From CAWJLS01 sp963843755 (GTDB lineage Bacteria; Acidobacteriota; Thermoanaerobaculia; Multivoradales; DATKCC01): 64,000 nucleotides of DNA. Position 1 is the first letter of the stretch. Each line of letters begins with the position of its first letter. Position numbers and translations under genes: made by a program. Below are positions 26,042 to 37,083 of this stretch, piece by piece. A model generated the notes under the pieces. It saw only the letters and a program-made list of their open reading frames with translations, was not told the DNA's origin and did no database searches. The stretch is taken from the NCBI GenBank assembly GCA_963843755.1, contig CAWJLS010000010.1:1-64000 (forward strand), written 5' to 3'.

Positions 26042-26716
26042 TCAGCCCTCGCTCCAGCTCCGGACCGTGAACGTCCACACCGCCACGTCCGGCGCCCAGA
26101 AGTCGGCCGGCAGGCCGGCCTTCGCCTTGAGCGAGCCGAGGAAGTCCTCGGACCGGTCGAAGTGGCGCCAGACCTGCGGCAGGTAGGTGCTCGACGTCCG
26201 TCCCCAGGCGAAGACCACGCCCTGCTCGCCGGGGCGAAGGGCCTCGAGCACGTCCCGTTCGGTCGCGAACCGGAGGGCGGCCAGCGGGGAGAGGAGCGAG
26301 ACCGAGATCGTCACCGGGTCGCGGGCCAGCTCCGCGGCGGTGAGCGGTGGGAAGCGGGGGTCTTCGAGCGCGGCGGCCTGGGTGTTGGCGCGCAGATCCT
26401 CGATCAGGGGGCGGAGCGGTCGGACGGTGCCGATGCAGCCGCGCAGCCGGGGTTCCGCGACCGCCCTCGCGCCGCCGCGAGCCGCCTGGCTCAGGGTGAC
26501 GAAGGTCGCCGCCGGACGCCGCAGCCACTCCTCGTTGCGGTCGGCGAAGGGCTCCAGCCCGAGGGCCTCGCGGAGCGCGTTGCGGCAGATCGCCAGGAGC
26601 AGGACCCCCTGCTCGTCGGTCAGCTCCGGAAGCTCGTCGGACGGTCGGCCGCCCCGTCCGGTCGGCTGTCCAGATACCGGTCCAGTCGCCGGGGGGTCGG
26701 CCTGGTGGCCGCTCAT
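26042..26716 (-). CDS. AMMECR1-domain protein (AmmeMemoRadiSam system protein A)
   Basis: 224 aa. After a Pro/Gly-rich head of ~30 residues comes the AMMECR1 domain: LLLAICRNALREALGLEP, the signature LRGCIGTVRPLRPL with its conserved Cys, then ISVSLLSPLAAL, GEQGVVFAWGRTSSTYLPQVW and DVAVWTFTVRSWSEG. In many bacteria this gene (amrA) sits with a Memo-like gene (amrB) and a radical SAM gene (amrS). Neither is here, so it is a detached member. Recent work links the system to radical chemistry of uncertain product; no function should be assumed. Confidence 0.85.
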   Translation of the reverse strand: MSGHQADPPATGPVSGQPTGRGGRPSDELPELTDEQGVLLLAICRNALREALGLEPFADRNEEWLRRPAATFVTLSQAARGGARAVAEPRLRGCIGTVRPLRPLIEDLRANTQAAALEDPRFPPLTAAELARDPVTISVSLLSPLAALRFATERDVLEALRPGEQGVVFAWGRTSSTYLPQVWRHFDRSEDFLGSLKAKAGLPADFWAPDVAVWTFTVRSWSEG

Positions 26717-26823
26717 GGGCTCAGCCTATCGCAGGACCCCGCCCGAGTTGGCTGGCTGGGGCTTGCCGGGGCTTGCTAGGGCCCGGCCGGGTCGGCCGGG
26801 TCGGCGCGTCCGGTCCGCGTCGG

Positions 26824-27231
26824 TCAGCGGCCGGTGATCGTCACCCCGAGCGTGCGCAGGATCGCCTTGCGCAGGGCGTGGCGGCCGCGCTCCCGGCGGA
26901 CGGTGGGCTCTGAGATCACCTTCTCCTCGATTCCGATGTGCTCGGACGACACCGGGTTGTAGAAGTAGGTCCGCCGCACGACCCCTCCCCGCACCAGCGG
27001 CCGCCGCTCGACGCCGCCCATGGGCACCAGGGGGCTGCTCCGGTCGTCGTCGGAGCAGCGGGGGCAGGAGAGCTGTTGACCTTCACCCTCTTCGAACAGC
27101 TCCGCAGTCCAGGCCAGCCCGCACTCGTGGCACCGCAGGATCGCCAGGTCCTCGTCCTCGATCTCGAGCTCGGGCGACAGCGCGTAGCTGGAAAGGTCGA
27201 TCCCGGTCAGGGTCTCAGTGTCCATCATCAT
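26824..27231 (-). CDS. Zinc-ribbon hypothetical protein
   Basis: About 135 aa. Two CxxC pairs, CHEC near residue 34 and CPRC near 56, in LRCHECGLAWTAELFEEGEGQQLSCPRC, form a likely zinc ribbon. The remainder is basic and has no recognised motif. Three consecutive ATG codons (27231, 27228, 27225) follow AGTGAGG; the third has the best spacing. The frame is open a further 22 codons upstream, but that part looks non-coding. The protein may be a small nucleic-acid or ribosome-associated factor; that is a guess. Confidence 0.55.
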   Translation of the reverse strand: MMMDTETLTGIDLSSYALSPELEIEDEDLAILRCHECGLAWTAELFEEGEGQQLSCPRCSDDDRSSPLVPMGGVERRPLVRGGVVRRTYFYNPVSSEHIGIEEKVISEPTVRRERGRHALRKAILRTLGVTITGR

Positions 27232-27629
27232 CCTCACTTGGTCGAAGCCCGGTGCACCAATCGTCGAGCCAGCTTTTCGCCCGGGCCAGTGTTCCATTTC
27301 CCACGGGAACGCGATCGTCCATGAACGCCATCTCGACGATATCAGGTACTGTCTGCCGTTATTTCTGTAGTCAGGACAGTGCAGATTTCATGTTGATAGA
27401 AAACTTCCGATCCCCTGGGTCGCGCACCCCCGCCTGCCCGTGGGTCCCGTCCCTCCGTCTCTTCCGGCCGCGGTCCGTTTATCGGTTCCGGCCGCCGTTC
27501 TCGCTCACTGAGATAGGGGCTCACGCTCCCTCGGGCGGACGGTCCGCCCCATCGTTGAACGGGCCCTTCCTGGCTCGGCGGGTGGACCCGTCGGGATGGA
27601 GGGGCCGGCAACTCGAGGAGGACGATTTG
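27232..27629. other. Intergenic region upstream of the secreted protein gene
   Basis: About 400 bases between divergent genes, with no gene seen. Around 27335-27412 the composition drops to AT-rich, with short inverted arms ACTGTC and GACAGT, and TTGATAGAAAAC. This is the best promoter candidate for the gene at 27630. A clean GAGGAGGACG ribosome site precedes that start. Confidence 0.4.
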
Positions 27630-29459
27630 ATGACTTCGACCCACCGACCGACGTACCGGGCGCGGAAGGCTCCCGCGCGTCCATCCCACGCCGTGACGGC
27701 CGTCCTGGCCGTGGCGCTCTGCCTGGCTCTGGCGCCGGCACCCTGGACCACTCCGGCCCACGCCCAGGTGGTGATCCAGCCCGCTCCGACGCATTGCATC
27801 GCCATCGCCGACCCGCTTCCCTCCGGCACGCTCGGCCGGCCGGCCGTGGGGTTCACCTCCTACTTGGACTACAACTTCGTCCATTCGGCCGACCACCTCC
27901 AGGGCAACCGGGCGATGGAGAAGTTCGCCGCCGGCCTGCTCTGGAACCCCCCGTCGCCGGTGGAGCTCTCGGGCTTCAAGAGCGTCGTCGCGGTCTCGAA
28001 CCCCGATCCCGCCCTGACCGCGAACGTGAAGGTCGAGTTCTACGACCAGGCCGGGACCATGGTCGGCAGCACCGGGCTGAGCATTCCGCCCGAAGGGGTC
28101 CGCACGGTGCCGGCCTCGGCCCTGTCCCTCGGCACCCCGGCCGGTCTCGGCTCGGCGCGGATCGTCTCCTCCGACGTGCCGATCCTCGGCGAGACGATCC
28201 ACAACACCTTGTCGATGAATCTGGTGAGCTTCGGCGGCCCGGTCGTCACCGATCCCGACCCGTTCAACCCCGGGGCCTCGTCGGCGCAGCAGCTCCAGGT
28301 GCGCCAGGACTCGTCGACCGCCCTCTACTTCGCACCGATCCCGGTGTCGGACCAGAGCCCCACCGACTTCCTCGACGGCGTTGCGCCGCTGATCTGGGTC
28401 CAGAACCCCAACCCGACCGCGACGACGGTCCAGATCGGTGTGTTCTCCCGGCTGGGGGTCACGCTCGGCACGGCGACGGTGACGCTGCCGGCCTACGCCA
28501 GCACCCTCGACCTGCGGCTGTGGAACGCGCTCTGGGGCCCCTACCTCACCGGCGCGATCAACTACGACGACGATTTCCTGGTGGTGGCGGTCGCCGACCA
28601 GCCGATCCTCGGCGAGGTCGTCATGACCGACATGTTCTCGAACGGCGCCTCCGGCAACCTGACCCTGGGCGGCCGGTTCCGGATGGGCTCGGCCATGATG
28701 GCAAACACGCCGGCCCTGCGGGTGATCGACCCGGAGCTCACCTTCGAGGCCAGCACCGCGCCGGGGGTGGAGACGATCATCGGCATCGCCAACGCCGCGC
28801 CGGCCAACATCGGTCCGGTCCGGATCGAGTACCGGGACCGCAACGGCACCCTGCTCAGCTCGAGCTCGATCGCCAGCTTCCCCCAGGGCGCGGTGGCACG
28901 GATCACTCCGGGCAGCTTCGGCTACCCGCCCAGCCCGGTATTCGACGGTTGGGTGCGGATCACCGGCTGCACGGCCGGCCTGCTCGGATGGACCATGCGG
29001 ACCTCCGGCGACCAGTCACAGGTCGCGTCGCTCGGCTTCCACAAGGTGTGGGGCGAGGCGCTCGCGGGGGCCAACGGCGCCGAGCCGGGTGACGGGTTCA
29101 ACGTCACCGTCGGCGGCCAGACCTGGATCCGCAAGGTCATGCCGCTGGTGCGGGTCGATCCGTCCTGGTACTGGCCGGGGTACACCAACTTCGTCAACCA
29201 CGCCTCGTCGAACATCGGCGCCTACTACTACCGGTTCTACACCGCCAACGGCGTTCCCGCCACCGGCCCGGGCGGCGGTCCCTTCACCGGGGTGCCGTTC
29301 GCCCAGACGTCGTTCTCGTTCGAGGATCCGGAGGTCAGCTCGGTGGTGGTGCCGTTCGCCGCCAACATCACCGGCCGGGTGGACCGCAAGGCCGGCAAGA
29401 TCCAGGGGATCCACGTCATCGGCGACCCGCTGGTGGAGTGGGGGATCTTCAACCCGTAG
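27630..29459 (+). CDS. Large secreted protein of unknown family
   Basis: 609 aa. The signal peptide is clear: basic N-terminus (RPTYRARKAPARPSH), hydrophobic core VTAVLAVALCLALAPAP, and a cut near AHA/QVV at ~46. The mature protein is beta-rich with repeated immunoglobulin-like units: SVVAVSNPDPALTANVKVEFY, LIWVQNPNPTATTVQIGVF and TIIGIANAAPANIGPVRIEYR each follow the same pattern (a hydrophobic strand, Asn-Pro/Ala, then a VxIxxx strand). Three to four such domains are spaced ~130-180 residues apart. I see no catalytic motif or C-terminal sorting signal. Few Cys. It may be a surface or matrix protein. Start chosen by ribosome site and signal peptide. Confidence 0.75.
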   Translation: MTSTHRPTYRARKAPARPSHAVTAVLAVALCLALAPAPWTTPAHAQVVIQPAPTHCIAIADPLPSGTLGRPAVGFTSYLDYNFVHSADHLQGNRAMEKFAAGLLWNPPSPVELSGFKSVVAVSNPDPALTANVKVEFYDQAGTMVGSTGLSIPPEGVRTVPASALSLGTPAGLGSARIVSSDVPILGETIHNTLSMNLVSFGGPVVTDPDPFNPGASSAQQLQVRQDSSTALYFAPIPVSDQSPTDFLDGVAPLIWVQNPNPTATTVQIGVFSRLGVTLGTATVTLPAYASTLDLRLWNALWGPYLTGAINYDDDFLVVAVADQPILGEVVMTDMFSNGASGNLTLGGRFRMGSAMMANTPALRVIDPELTFEASTAPGVETIIGIANAAPANIGPVRIEYRDRNGTLLSSSSIASFPQGAVARITPGSFGYPPSPVFDGWVRITGCTAGLLGWTMRTSGDQSQVASLGFHKVWGEALAGANGAEPGDGFNVTVGGQTWIRKVMPLVRVDPSWYWPGYTNFVNHASSNIGAYYYRFYTANGVPATGPGGGPFTGVPFAQTSFSFEDPEVSSVVVPFAANITGRVDRKAGKIQGIHVIGDPLVEWGIFNP

Positions 29460-29487
29460 CCGGACGCTGGTAGCGACCGCGACGATC

Positions 29488-32060
<2,573 letters not shown>

Positions 32061-32061
<1 letters not shown>

Positions 32062-32711
32062 CAGGCGGTGGCCCTCACCGCGCGGCCGGCCGGGGCGGGG
32101 CCGCTCCGGACACGGGCGGTCAGCCAGGCCCGGGCCATGCGTGAGTCGAGCGCCACGGTCGGCGCCGAGACCCCCAGCACCCGGGCCACCTCGTTCACCG
32201 TCAGCCCGCCGAAGTAGCGCAGCTCGACGACCCTCGCCTTGCGCCGGTCGCGGGCCGCCAGGGCGCCGAGCGCCTCGTCCAGGGCCAGCAGGTCGGCGAG
32301 CCGGTCCTCCCGGCCCTCGGCGAGTGCGGAGGGCGGCGTGCCCGCCGCCTCGAGAGGGATCTGAACCACCGCGCCGCCCCGCTTGGCGGTCTGCCGGGAG
32401 CGCGCGTGGTCGACCAAGATGCGGCGCATCACGCGGGAGGCGACGGCGAAGAAATGCAGGCGGTCGCGCCAGTCGGGCTGGGCCCCCTCGGCGAGGCGCA
32501 GGTAGGTCTCGTGGACCAGGGCGGTCGGCTCGAGGGTGTGGTCCGAGCGCTCCCGTGCCATGTACCGGGCGGCGAGCCGGCGCAGCTCGTGGTAGACCAG
32601 CGGGATCAGCCGGTCCCCGGCGCCGCGCGCCCCCGTCCGCCATGCGCTCAGAAGACGCGTGACCTCTGCCGCGTCCTCGACCGGTCGGTGATCATCTCTG
32701 CGCATTTCCAT
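32061..32711 (-). CDS. ECF-family RNA polymerase sigma factor
   Basis: 216 aa. Region 2 covers about 20-90 (LVYHELRRLAARYMARE, LVHETYLRL, DRLHFFAVASRVMRRILVDHAR) and region 4 about 135-190 (ALAARDRRKARVVELRYFGGLTVNEVARVLGVSAPTV). This is the acidobacterial TIGR02999-like ECF type usually encoded with a Ser/Thr kinase rather than an anti-sigma factor, suggesting control by phosphorylation. Start is ATG 32711; a second ATG is two codons on. An inverted repeat ACTCTT-N5-AAGAGT at 32724-32740 lies just before the start and may be an operator or a hairpin in the leader. The kinase follows with a one-base overlap. Confidence 0.9.
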
Positions 32712-32744
32712 TTCCGTAGGGCAACTCTTGCTTAAAGAGTGCCA

Positions 32745-32906
32745 TGCGCAAGGGTCAACGGGACAGGTTCCGCGCTCGGGCCGGCCGCCGAAGCCGCCGA
32801 TCGTGTGGCAGCTCTCGCAGCCCTTGCGGTGGAAGAGCCTCGCTCCCACGGTCAGGACGAACAGAGCCCGGCGAGGATCAGCGTCGGGACCACGGTCCCC
32901 ATGCTC
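32745..32906 (-). pseudogene. Truncated cytochrome c remnant
   Basis: Read leftward from an ATG at 32906, the frame gives MGTVVPTLILAGL. After a one-step frame change it continues FVLTVGARLFHRKGCESCH, then TIGGFGGRPERG. A membrane or signal segment followed by KGCxxCHTIGG is typical of a class I cytochrome c N-terminus. It then runs into the leader of the ECF sigma gene with no axial Met region. Probably the stump of a lost cytochrome gene. Confidence 0.4.
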
Positions 32907-32921
32907 TAAGCTGGGGGCGGC

Positions 32922-33428
32922 ATGAACGTCGTCCTCGTCCTGGTCGTGATCGGACAGATCCTGAGCGGGTCGGGGACCGCCTCGCCTGGCCGCGGGTCCC
33001 TCTCGGCCCCTACGAGCTCGCCGTCCAGATTTCGTCGGACCTCCCCGTCGAACGGACCGACCCCGTGCGGCTGGAGGTCGACGGCGTCGGTCCATCGACC
33101 CTGAGCATCCGCTGCGGCTATCGCGGCTCGGGCCGGCCGGAGGAGGTCTACGTGATCACCGCCGGCGGCTACCCGGGGGCCATTCGGCCGCGCACCGACG
33201 GGACCTTCGAGGTGGGGCCCTTGCGTGGCGGGCGGTGGGTGTTCACCCCGCCCGCTCGGCGGCGCCGACCGGTCGCCCAAGACCACGCCGCTGAGGCGCC
33301 GCGTCCAGACCCTCTTCGATTTCCATCCAGGTCTCTACGAGCTGACCCTCCAGACGTCCGACGGCGAGACCTGGTCCGAGGTCGTCGAGGTGCGCGACCA
33401 GGAGGCCACCCGCGTCCGACTGGAGTGA
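32922..33428 (+). pseudogene. Small hypothetical exported protein, frameshifted
   Basis: A start at 32922 gives MNVVLVLVVIGQILSG, a likely signal peptide. The next coherent stretch is one frame over (LAWPRVPLGPYELAVQISS, VRLEVDGVGPSTLSIRCGY, GTFEVGPLRGGRWVFTPP). The end lies in the frame ending at 33428 (VQTLFDFHPGLYELTLQTS, ETWSEVVEVRDQEATRVRLE). The three parts read as one beta-rich exported protein of ~165 aa with two shifts. I do not recognise the family. Confidence 0.4.
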
Positions 33429-33700
33429 GAGGTCTTCCCGCGTCTTTTCAGCGAGCTGCCTAGAGCAGGCGGGCGCTCTCTCCGACCTGCTCCGACCCGA
33501 AGTCGTCCGCGGCTCCGGAACCTCGCCGCGACAACTGCACCACGACGGCCCACAGTACGGGAGAGCGGTTCGGCTCCGCGAGGCCGGGCTCGTGGGATCG
33601 GTCGGCGTATCATGCTTGAGAATGACGGCAACTACGCGAAGGTCTTTCGATGAGGCTCTTCGTCGCGCCTGAGGTGTCGGCGAATCCCGGAGGAGATGTG

Positions 33701-34441
33701 ATGACACAGTTTTCGGTCACGGTCCAGCTCGACCCCGAGACGGCCATCGCTCTCATGAACGAAGGAGCGTCCCTCTACGCGTTCCACGGTGTGACCATCA
33801 GCGGCGGCGGAGGCTTTCCGACCGTCTGGGCGAAGATCCCGGTGGGCAGCCCGCTGCTCGTGGTCTCCTGGCCGGAGACCTACGACGGCTACGGTTCCAC
33901 GTCTGCCCTGGTCGACGGGGCGAACGTCCTGTCAGGGTACTCGTGCGACGCGTTGGCGTTCGACCAGGTGATGAAGATCGGTGCCAACGCCACGGTGGCC
34001 GGGGTGACCACGAACGGGGGCTCCCCGACCCAGTTGTGGATCGAGAGCACAGTCGCCGAGCTCTACGTCTGCGGCCTCGGCCCCCAGATCGTGGCGGGCG
34101 TGCTCTCCCCCTGTTGTGCCTTTCCCCTGCCCGGGCTCGGACTCCAGACGTTCCAGCCCCTGGTCCGGGTGCTGCTCTCCTTCAGCTCAGCGGACCTGGG
34201 GGTAGGAACCGTCGTCACCGGGTCGCTCCCCGCGACCCCGCCGACGGCGCACTCGGCGGCACTGGACAAGACGTTGGCGATCTACTCTCAGAATCTCGTC
34301 ATCGATCTCGACCCGGGCACTCCGGACGTGACGGTGTCCTATTCGTCCGGCGCGAGCTGGTCGTGGGACGGCACCTTGAAGGCCCGGGCGGTCAGCTCGA
34401 CCGCTTCGGTCGCGCCCTACCTGATCGTGCCTCCTACGTGA
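33701..34441 (+). CDS. Unknown beta-rich protein, paralogue 1
   Basis: 246 aa, not recognised. It is clearly related to the protein at 35271-36005: SVTVQLDPETAIALMN here against VDVTMSTDTVTALLNG there, YAFHGVTISGGGGFPTVWA against YGFKAVGSTIGGGSPLVWF, then a shared FDQVMKIGANATVAGVTT / LDQVLQVNSAAGTGDVTD block, a Cys-Gly step (YVCGLG / FTCGIS), and LCAFPL / CCAFPL followed by a hydrophobic VRVLLSFSS / EKVLLMFAT strand. No signal peptide, so either cytosolic or exported by a non-Sec route. The ATG at 33701 follows CGGAGGAG. A LytTR regulator gene separates the two paralogues on the same strand, suggesting one regulated locus. Confidence 0.65.
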   Translation: MTQFSVTVQLDPETAIALMNEGASLYAFHGVTISGGGGFPTVWAKIPVGSPLLVVSWPETYDGYGSTSALVDGANVLSGYSCDALAFDQVMKIGANATVAGVTTNGGSPTQLWIESTVAELYVCGLGPQIVAGVLSPCCAFPLPGLGLQTFQPLVRVLLSFSSADLGVGTVVTGSLPATPPTAHSAALDKTLAIYSQNLVIDLDPGTPDVTVSYSSGASWSWDGTLKARAVSSTASVAPYLIVPPT

Positions 34442-34539
34442 TGAAACGCCGGCCGGCGACACTTCATCGGAAAGCACCGAACACCGGAGACGGTTTGCAA
34501 GGAGCCCTCCCGACGGCGTGGGCTCGTGGAGTCTGATGA

Positions 34540-35067
34540 ATGCCCCAGTCTGAAGAGTGTCCTCCCGTGGAACGGGAGATTCGGGTCCAGGTCGAGCACA
34601 AACGGCAATGGCGGGAGGATCTGCTGTCCTGGCTCGACAACGGCGGTGATCTCGAGCTGGTGTTGCATCGCCCGCGCTCCGGCCGAAGGGCAGAGCTCCG
34701 CTCCCTGGGCGTCTCGAGCCACAAACGCTGCAAGCGGCGGCTGGCGGTCCTCCGGACCGAAGGGGTCATCCGCTACGTGCGCACCGAACAGATCGACTGG
34801 ATCGAAGGCGCTAACCAGTACGTGCGACTGTACGTGGAGAAGGAGCGCCTACTGCTCCGCGACTCCCTGAGCCGGCTCGAAACGTTGCTCGATCCGAGCC
34901 GCTTTCTGCGGGTCCATCGCTCCGCCATCGTCAACCTGACCCGGGTGCGCGAGCTCCATCGAACGACCGCCTCCTGCCGCTGGGCGGTGCTGGAGAACGG
35001 CAGCCGGATCCGGGTCTCCCAGGGGTGCTGGGACCGGCTCGTCGAGACCCTCGAGCAGGTCCCCTGA
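34540..35067 (+). CDS. LytTR-domain DNA-binding protein
   Basis: 175 aa. The C-terminal ~100 residues are a LytTR domain: GVIRYVRTEQIDWIEGANQ, YVRLYVEKERLLLRDSLS, FLRVHRSAIVNLTRVREL and LENGSRIRVSQGCWDRLVE. The N-terminal ~75 residues are charged and carry no receiver domain (no DD or phospho-Asp motif), so it is not a standard two-component regulator. It lies between two paralogous genes of unknown function on the same strand, 99 bases after the first and 204 before the second, and may control one or both. Start ATG 34540 lacks a strong ribosome site. Confidence 0.8.
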   Translation: MPQSEECPPVEREIRVQVEHKRQWREDLLSWLDNGGDLELVLHRPRSGRRAELRSLGVSSHKRCKRRLAVLRTEGVIRYVRTEQIDWIEGANQYVRLYVEKERLLLRDSLSRLETLLDPSRFLRVHRSAIVNLTRVRELHRTTASCRWAVLENGSRIRVSQGCWDRLVETLEQVP

Positions 35068-35270
35068 AGTCCCCCGCGCGGTGACGCGCCTGCGCGAAGA
35101 ACGTTCCCGACAACTCCAAACGACGAATTCGCTCGAATTCTGTTCTCCGAGAGGGAGCAGCGGACCACCATCGTGTCGATGGGCCTGTCTCGACGAGATG
35201 AGCCACACGAGGTCCCGAGCGTTTCGGGACCCTACCGAGAATCCTGCAGGAAAGCACGAGGAGAGACGCG

Positions 35271-36005
35271 ATGGCAACGGAATACGAAGTCGACGTCACG
35301 ATGAGCACGGACACGGTCACCGCCCTGTTGAACGGCAACTACTACCTCTACGGCTTCAAGGCCGTGGGCTCGACCATCGGAGGTGGCTCGCCGCTGGTCT
35401 GGTTCGAGACCCAGACCTTCTCCACCAACACCCAGGTGAGCTGGCAGACGCAGTACCAGGCGTACACGTCCAAGAGCCAGATCATCCCCAACGGCCAGAT
35501 CGTCGCCAGCTTCAACGCCGACATCGGCCTGGACCAGGTGCTTCAGGTCAACTCTGCCGCCGGCACCGGCGACGTCACCGACACGGGCGGCGTCTCGTCG
35601 GCCATTTCGATTCTGAACCTGACGACGAGCCCGTTCACCTGCGGCATCTCCGAGGTGCAGGGCGGCCAGTCCAAGTCCCTGTGCGCCTTCCCGCTGTACG
35701 GCAACGGCCTGGACGTCATCGCTCCGATCGAGAAGGTGCTGCTGATGTTCGCCACCCTCCAGGTCAACACCGGGACGGTGATCGAGAAGGCGTTCAGCTC
35801 CAGCTACCTCATCGACCTGACCGGGGCGCCGGACAACATGCGCTCGGTGTCCTTCGACATCAACGCCGGCTGGAGCAACGGCGGTGCGACCTGGGCGACG
35901 CAGTACATGCCCAACGCGGACCTCGCGCCGATCCTCATCGACACCTCCGTCTCGACGGTCAATGCGCTGCGCAAGCAGACCCGGGAGCGCCGTCTCGTCC
36001 TGTGA
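35271..36005 (+). CDS. Unknown beta-rich protein, paralogue 2
   Basis: 244 aa, paralogue of the protein at 33701. It is the better conserved-looking of the two: YYLYGFKAVGSTIGGGSPL, then NTQVSWQTQYQAYTSKSQI, SSAISILNLTTSPFTCGIS, SKSLCAFPLYGNGLDVIAP and SVSFDINAGWSNGGATWAT. Rich in Thr/Ser/Asn/Gln, with two Cys that could pair (in FTCGIS and SLCAFP). No signal peptide or membrane helix. The start at 35271 follows GAGGAGAGACGCG. It reminds me of inclusion-body or pore-forming style beta-sandwich proteins, but I cannot name a family. It ends RKQTRERRLVL. Confidence 0.65.
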   Translation: MATEYEVDVTMSTDTVTALLNGNYYLYGFKAVGSTIGGGSPLVWFETQTFSTNTQVSWQTQYQAYTSKSQIIPNGQIVASFNADIGLDQVLQVNSAAGTGDVTDTGGVSSAISILNLTTSPFTCGISEVQGGQSKSLCAFPLYGNGLDVIAPIEKVLLMFATLQVNTGTVIEKAFSSSYLIDLTGAPDNMRSVSFDINAGWSNGGATWATQYMPNADLAPILIDTSVSTVNALRKQTRERRLVL

Positions 36006-36079
36006 CCGTTCTCGCTCCGGGGGCGTCTCGAGGAGGCGCCCCCGGAGTACCACTCCGGGCGCCGCGGCACGTGCGTAGA

Positions 36080-36778
36080 ATGGGGCTGCCCGGGCGGCTG
36101 TCCGGTCGAGCCGACGAAGCTCTATCTGCAGGCGGGTGGCCAGCCGGAGGGGCCGCCAGGGGGCAGGGTCGGCTTCGAACCGCCGCCGGCACCGGCATCG
36201 GCGGCCGACGGCGAACCACGTCTTCCTCCCCGGCCGCCGGATCGTGGTCCAGATCCAGTCGAGCTGGTTCCCGCTCTACGACCGCAATCCCCAGACGTTC
36301 GTCGACAGCATCTTCAGGGCGAAGCCGGAGGATTTCCGGAAGGCGACCCAGCGGATCTACCACGGACCGGGGAACGCCAGCTACGTCGAGCTGCCGCCGG
36401 TCCGTTCCGGCGGCGCCTGGGCGCCGACTGGGAGGATGCGGTGCGGGAGAGCCTCCTGGAGGTCACGGAAGCGCTCCGCGCCGAGCGGATCCGGAACCTC
36501 GACCGGCTCCGCTCGCGGGTCTTCCGGGCTCGCGCCCACACCTGTCTCGGCCGGGTGAGGAGTCGCCGGCGCTGGTCGGCCTGGCGTTCGGCGACCTCGC
36601 TCCGGACGAGGCGGCGGCGATCGAGCGCCACCTGGCCGGCTGCGAGCCGTGCCGGGCCGAGCGGGCCCTGGCCGAGGCCAGCGCGGCGCTCGAAGCGGCG
36701 GACGACGCCCGCTGGGTCACCGTGCTGCTGAGCGCGCCGGGAGCTCCGCTGGACGGCGTCTACCGGATCGAGCCCTGA
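36080..36778 (+). pseudogene. Frameshifted zinc-finger hypothetical protein
   Basis: Coherent protein is spread over three frames: GCPGGCPVEPTKLYLQAGG, then HVFLPGRRIVVQIQSSWFP with RNPQTFVDSIFRAKPEDF, then DWEDAVRESLLEVTEALRA, and finally FGDLAPDEAAAIERHLAGC followed by EPCRAERALAEASAALEAADD to the stop at 36778. The last part is an anti-sigma-like finger (HLAGCEPC). Two or three single-base changes would restore a ~230-aa protein. No clear start. Confidence 0.45.
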
Positions 36779-37083
36779 GCTGCCAGATCCAGCCCTGAGC
36801 TTTCAGATCCGGCCCCGATCGACGCCCAGCGGGCTCCGGTCTGCTCGTCAGGTTGTCACGCTCGCTCTCCAGCACGGACCCTGTCCCGGCTCCAGTCGCT
36901 GGTGCTCGGCCCCGAGGGCCTGGAGTACGCCCGCCGGCGCCTGGCCCCGGCGTCGTCCGAGACCGCGGCGGCCCTGGCCGACGTCTCCGGCAAGCTGCGG
37001 GAGCTGGGAGACCTCGCCGGCCCCCCGCCCCCGCTCGTTTCCCCTGCAGCCGAACCGGGCTCGGGAACGCTGCGGCCGGCGGT
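36779..37083. other. Gap without an assigned gene
   Basis: Begins with a short direct repeat (GAGCCCTGAGCTGCCAGATC / CAGCCCTGAGCTTTCAGATC, 36770-36806). Around 36890-37030 a plus-strand frame reads LEYARRRLAPASSETAAAL, then ADVSGKLRELGDLAGPP, which looks coding, but it has no start and no continuation. Possibly another gene fragment. Confidence 0.3.
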
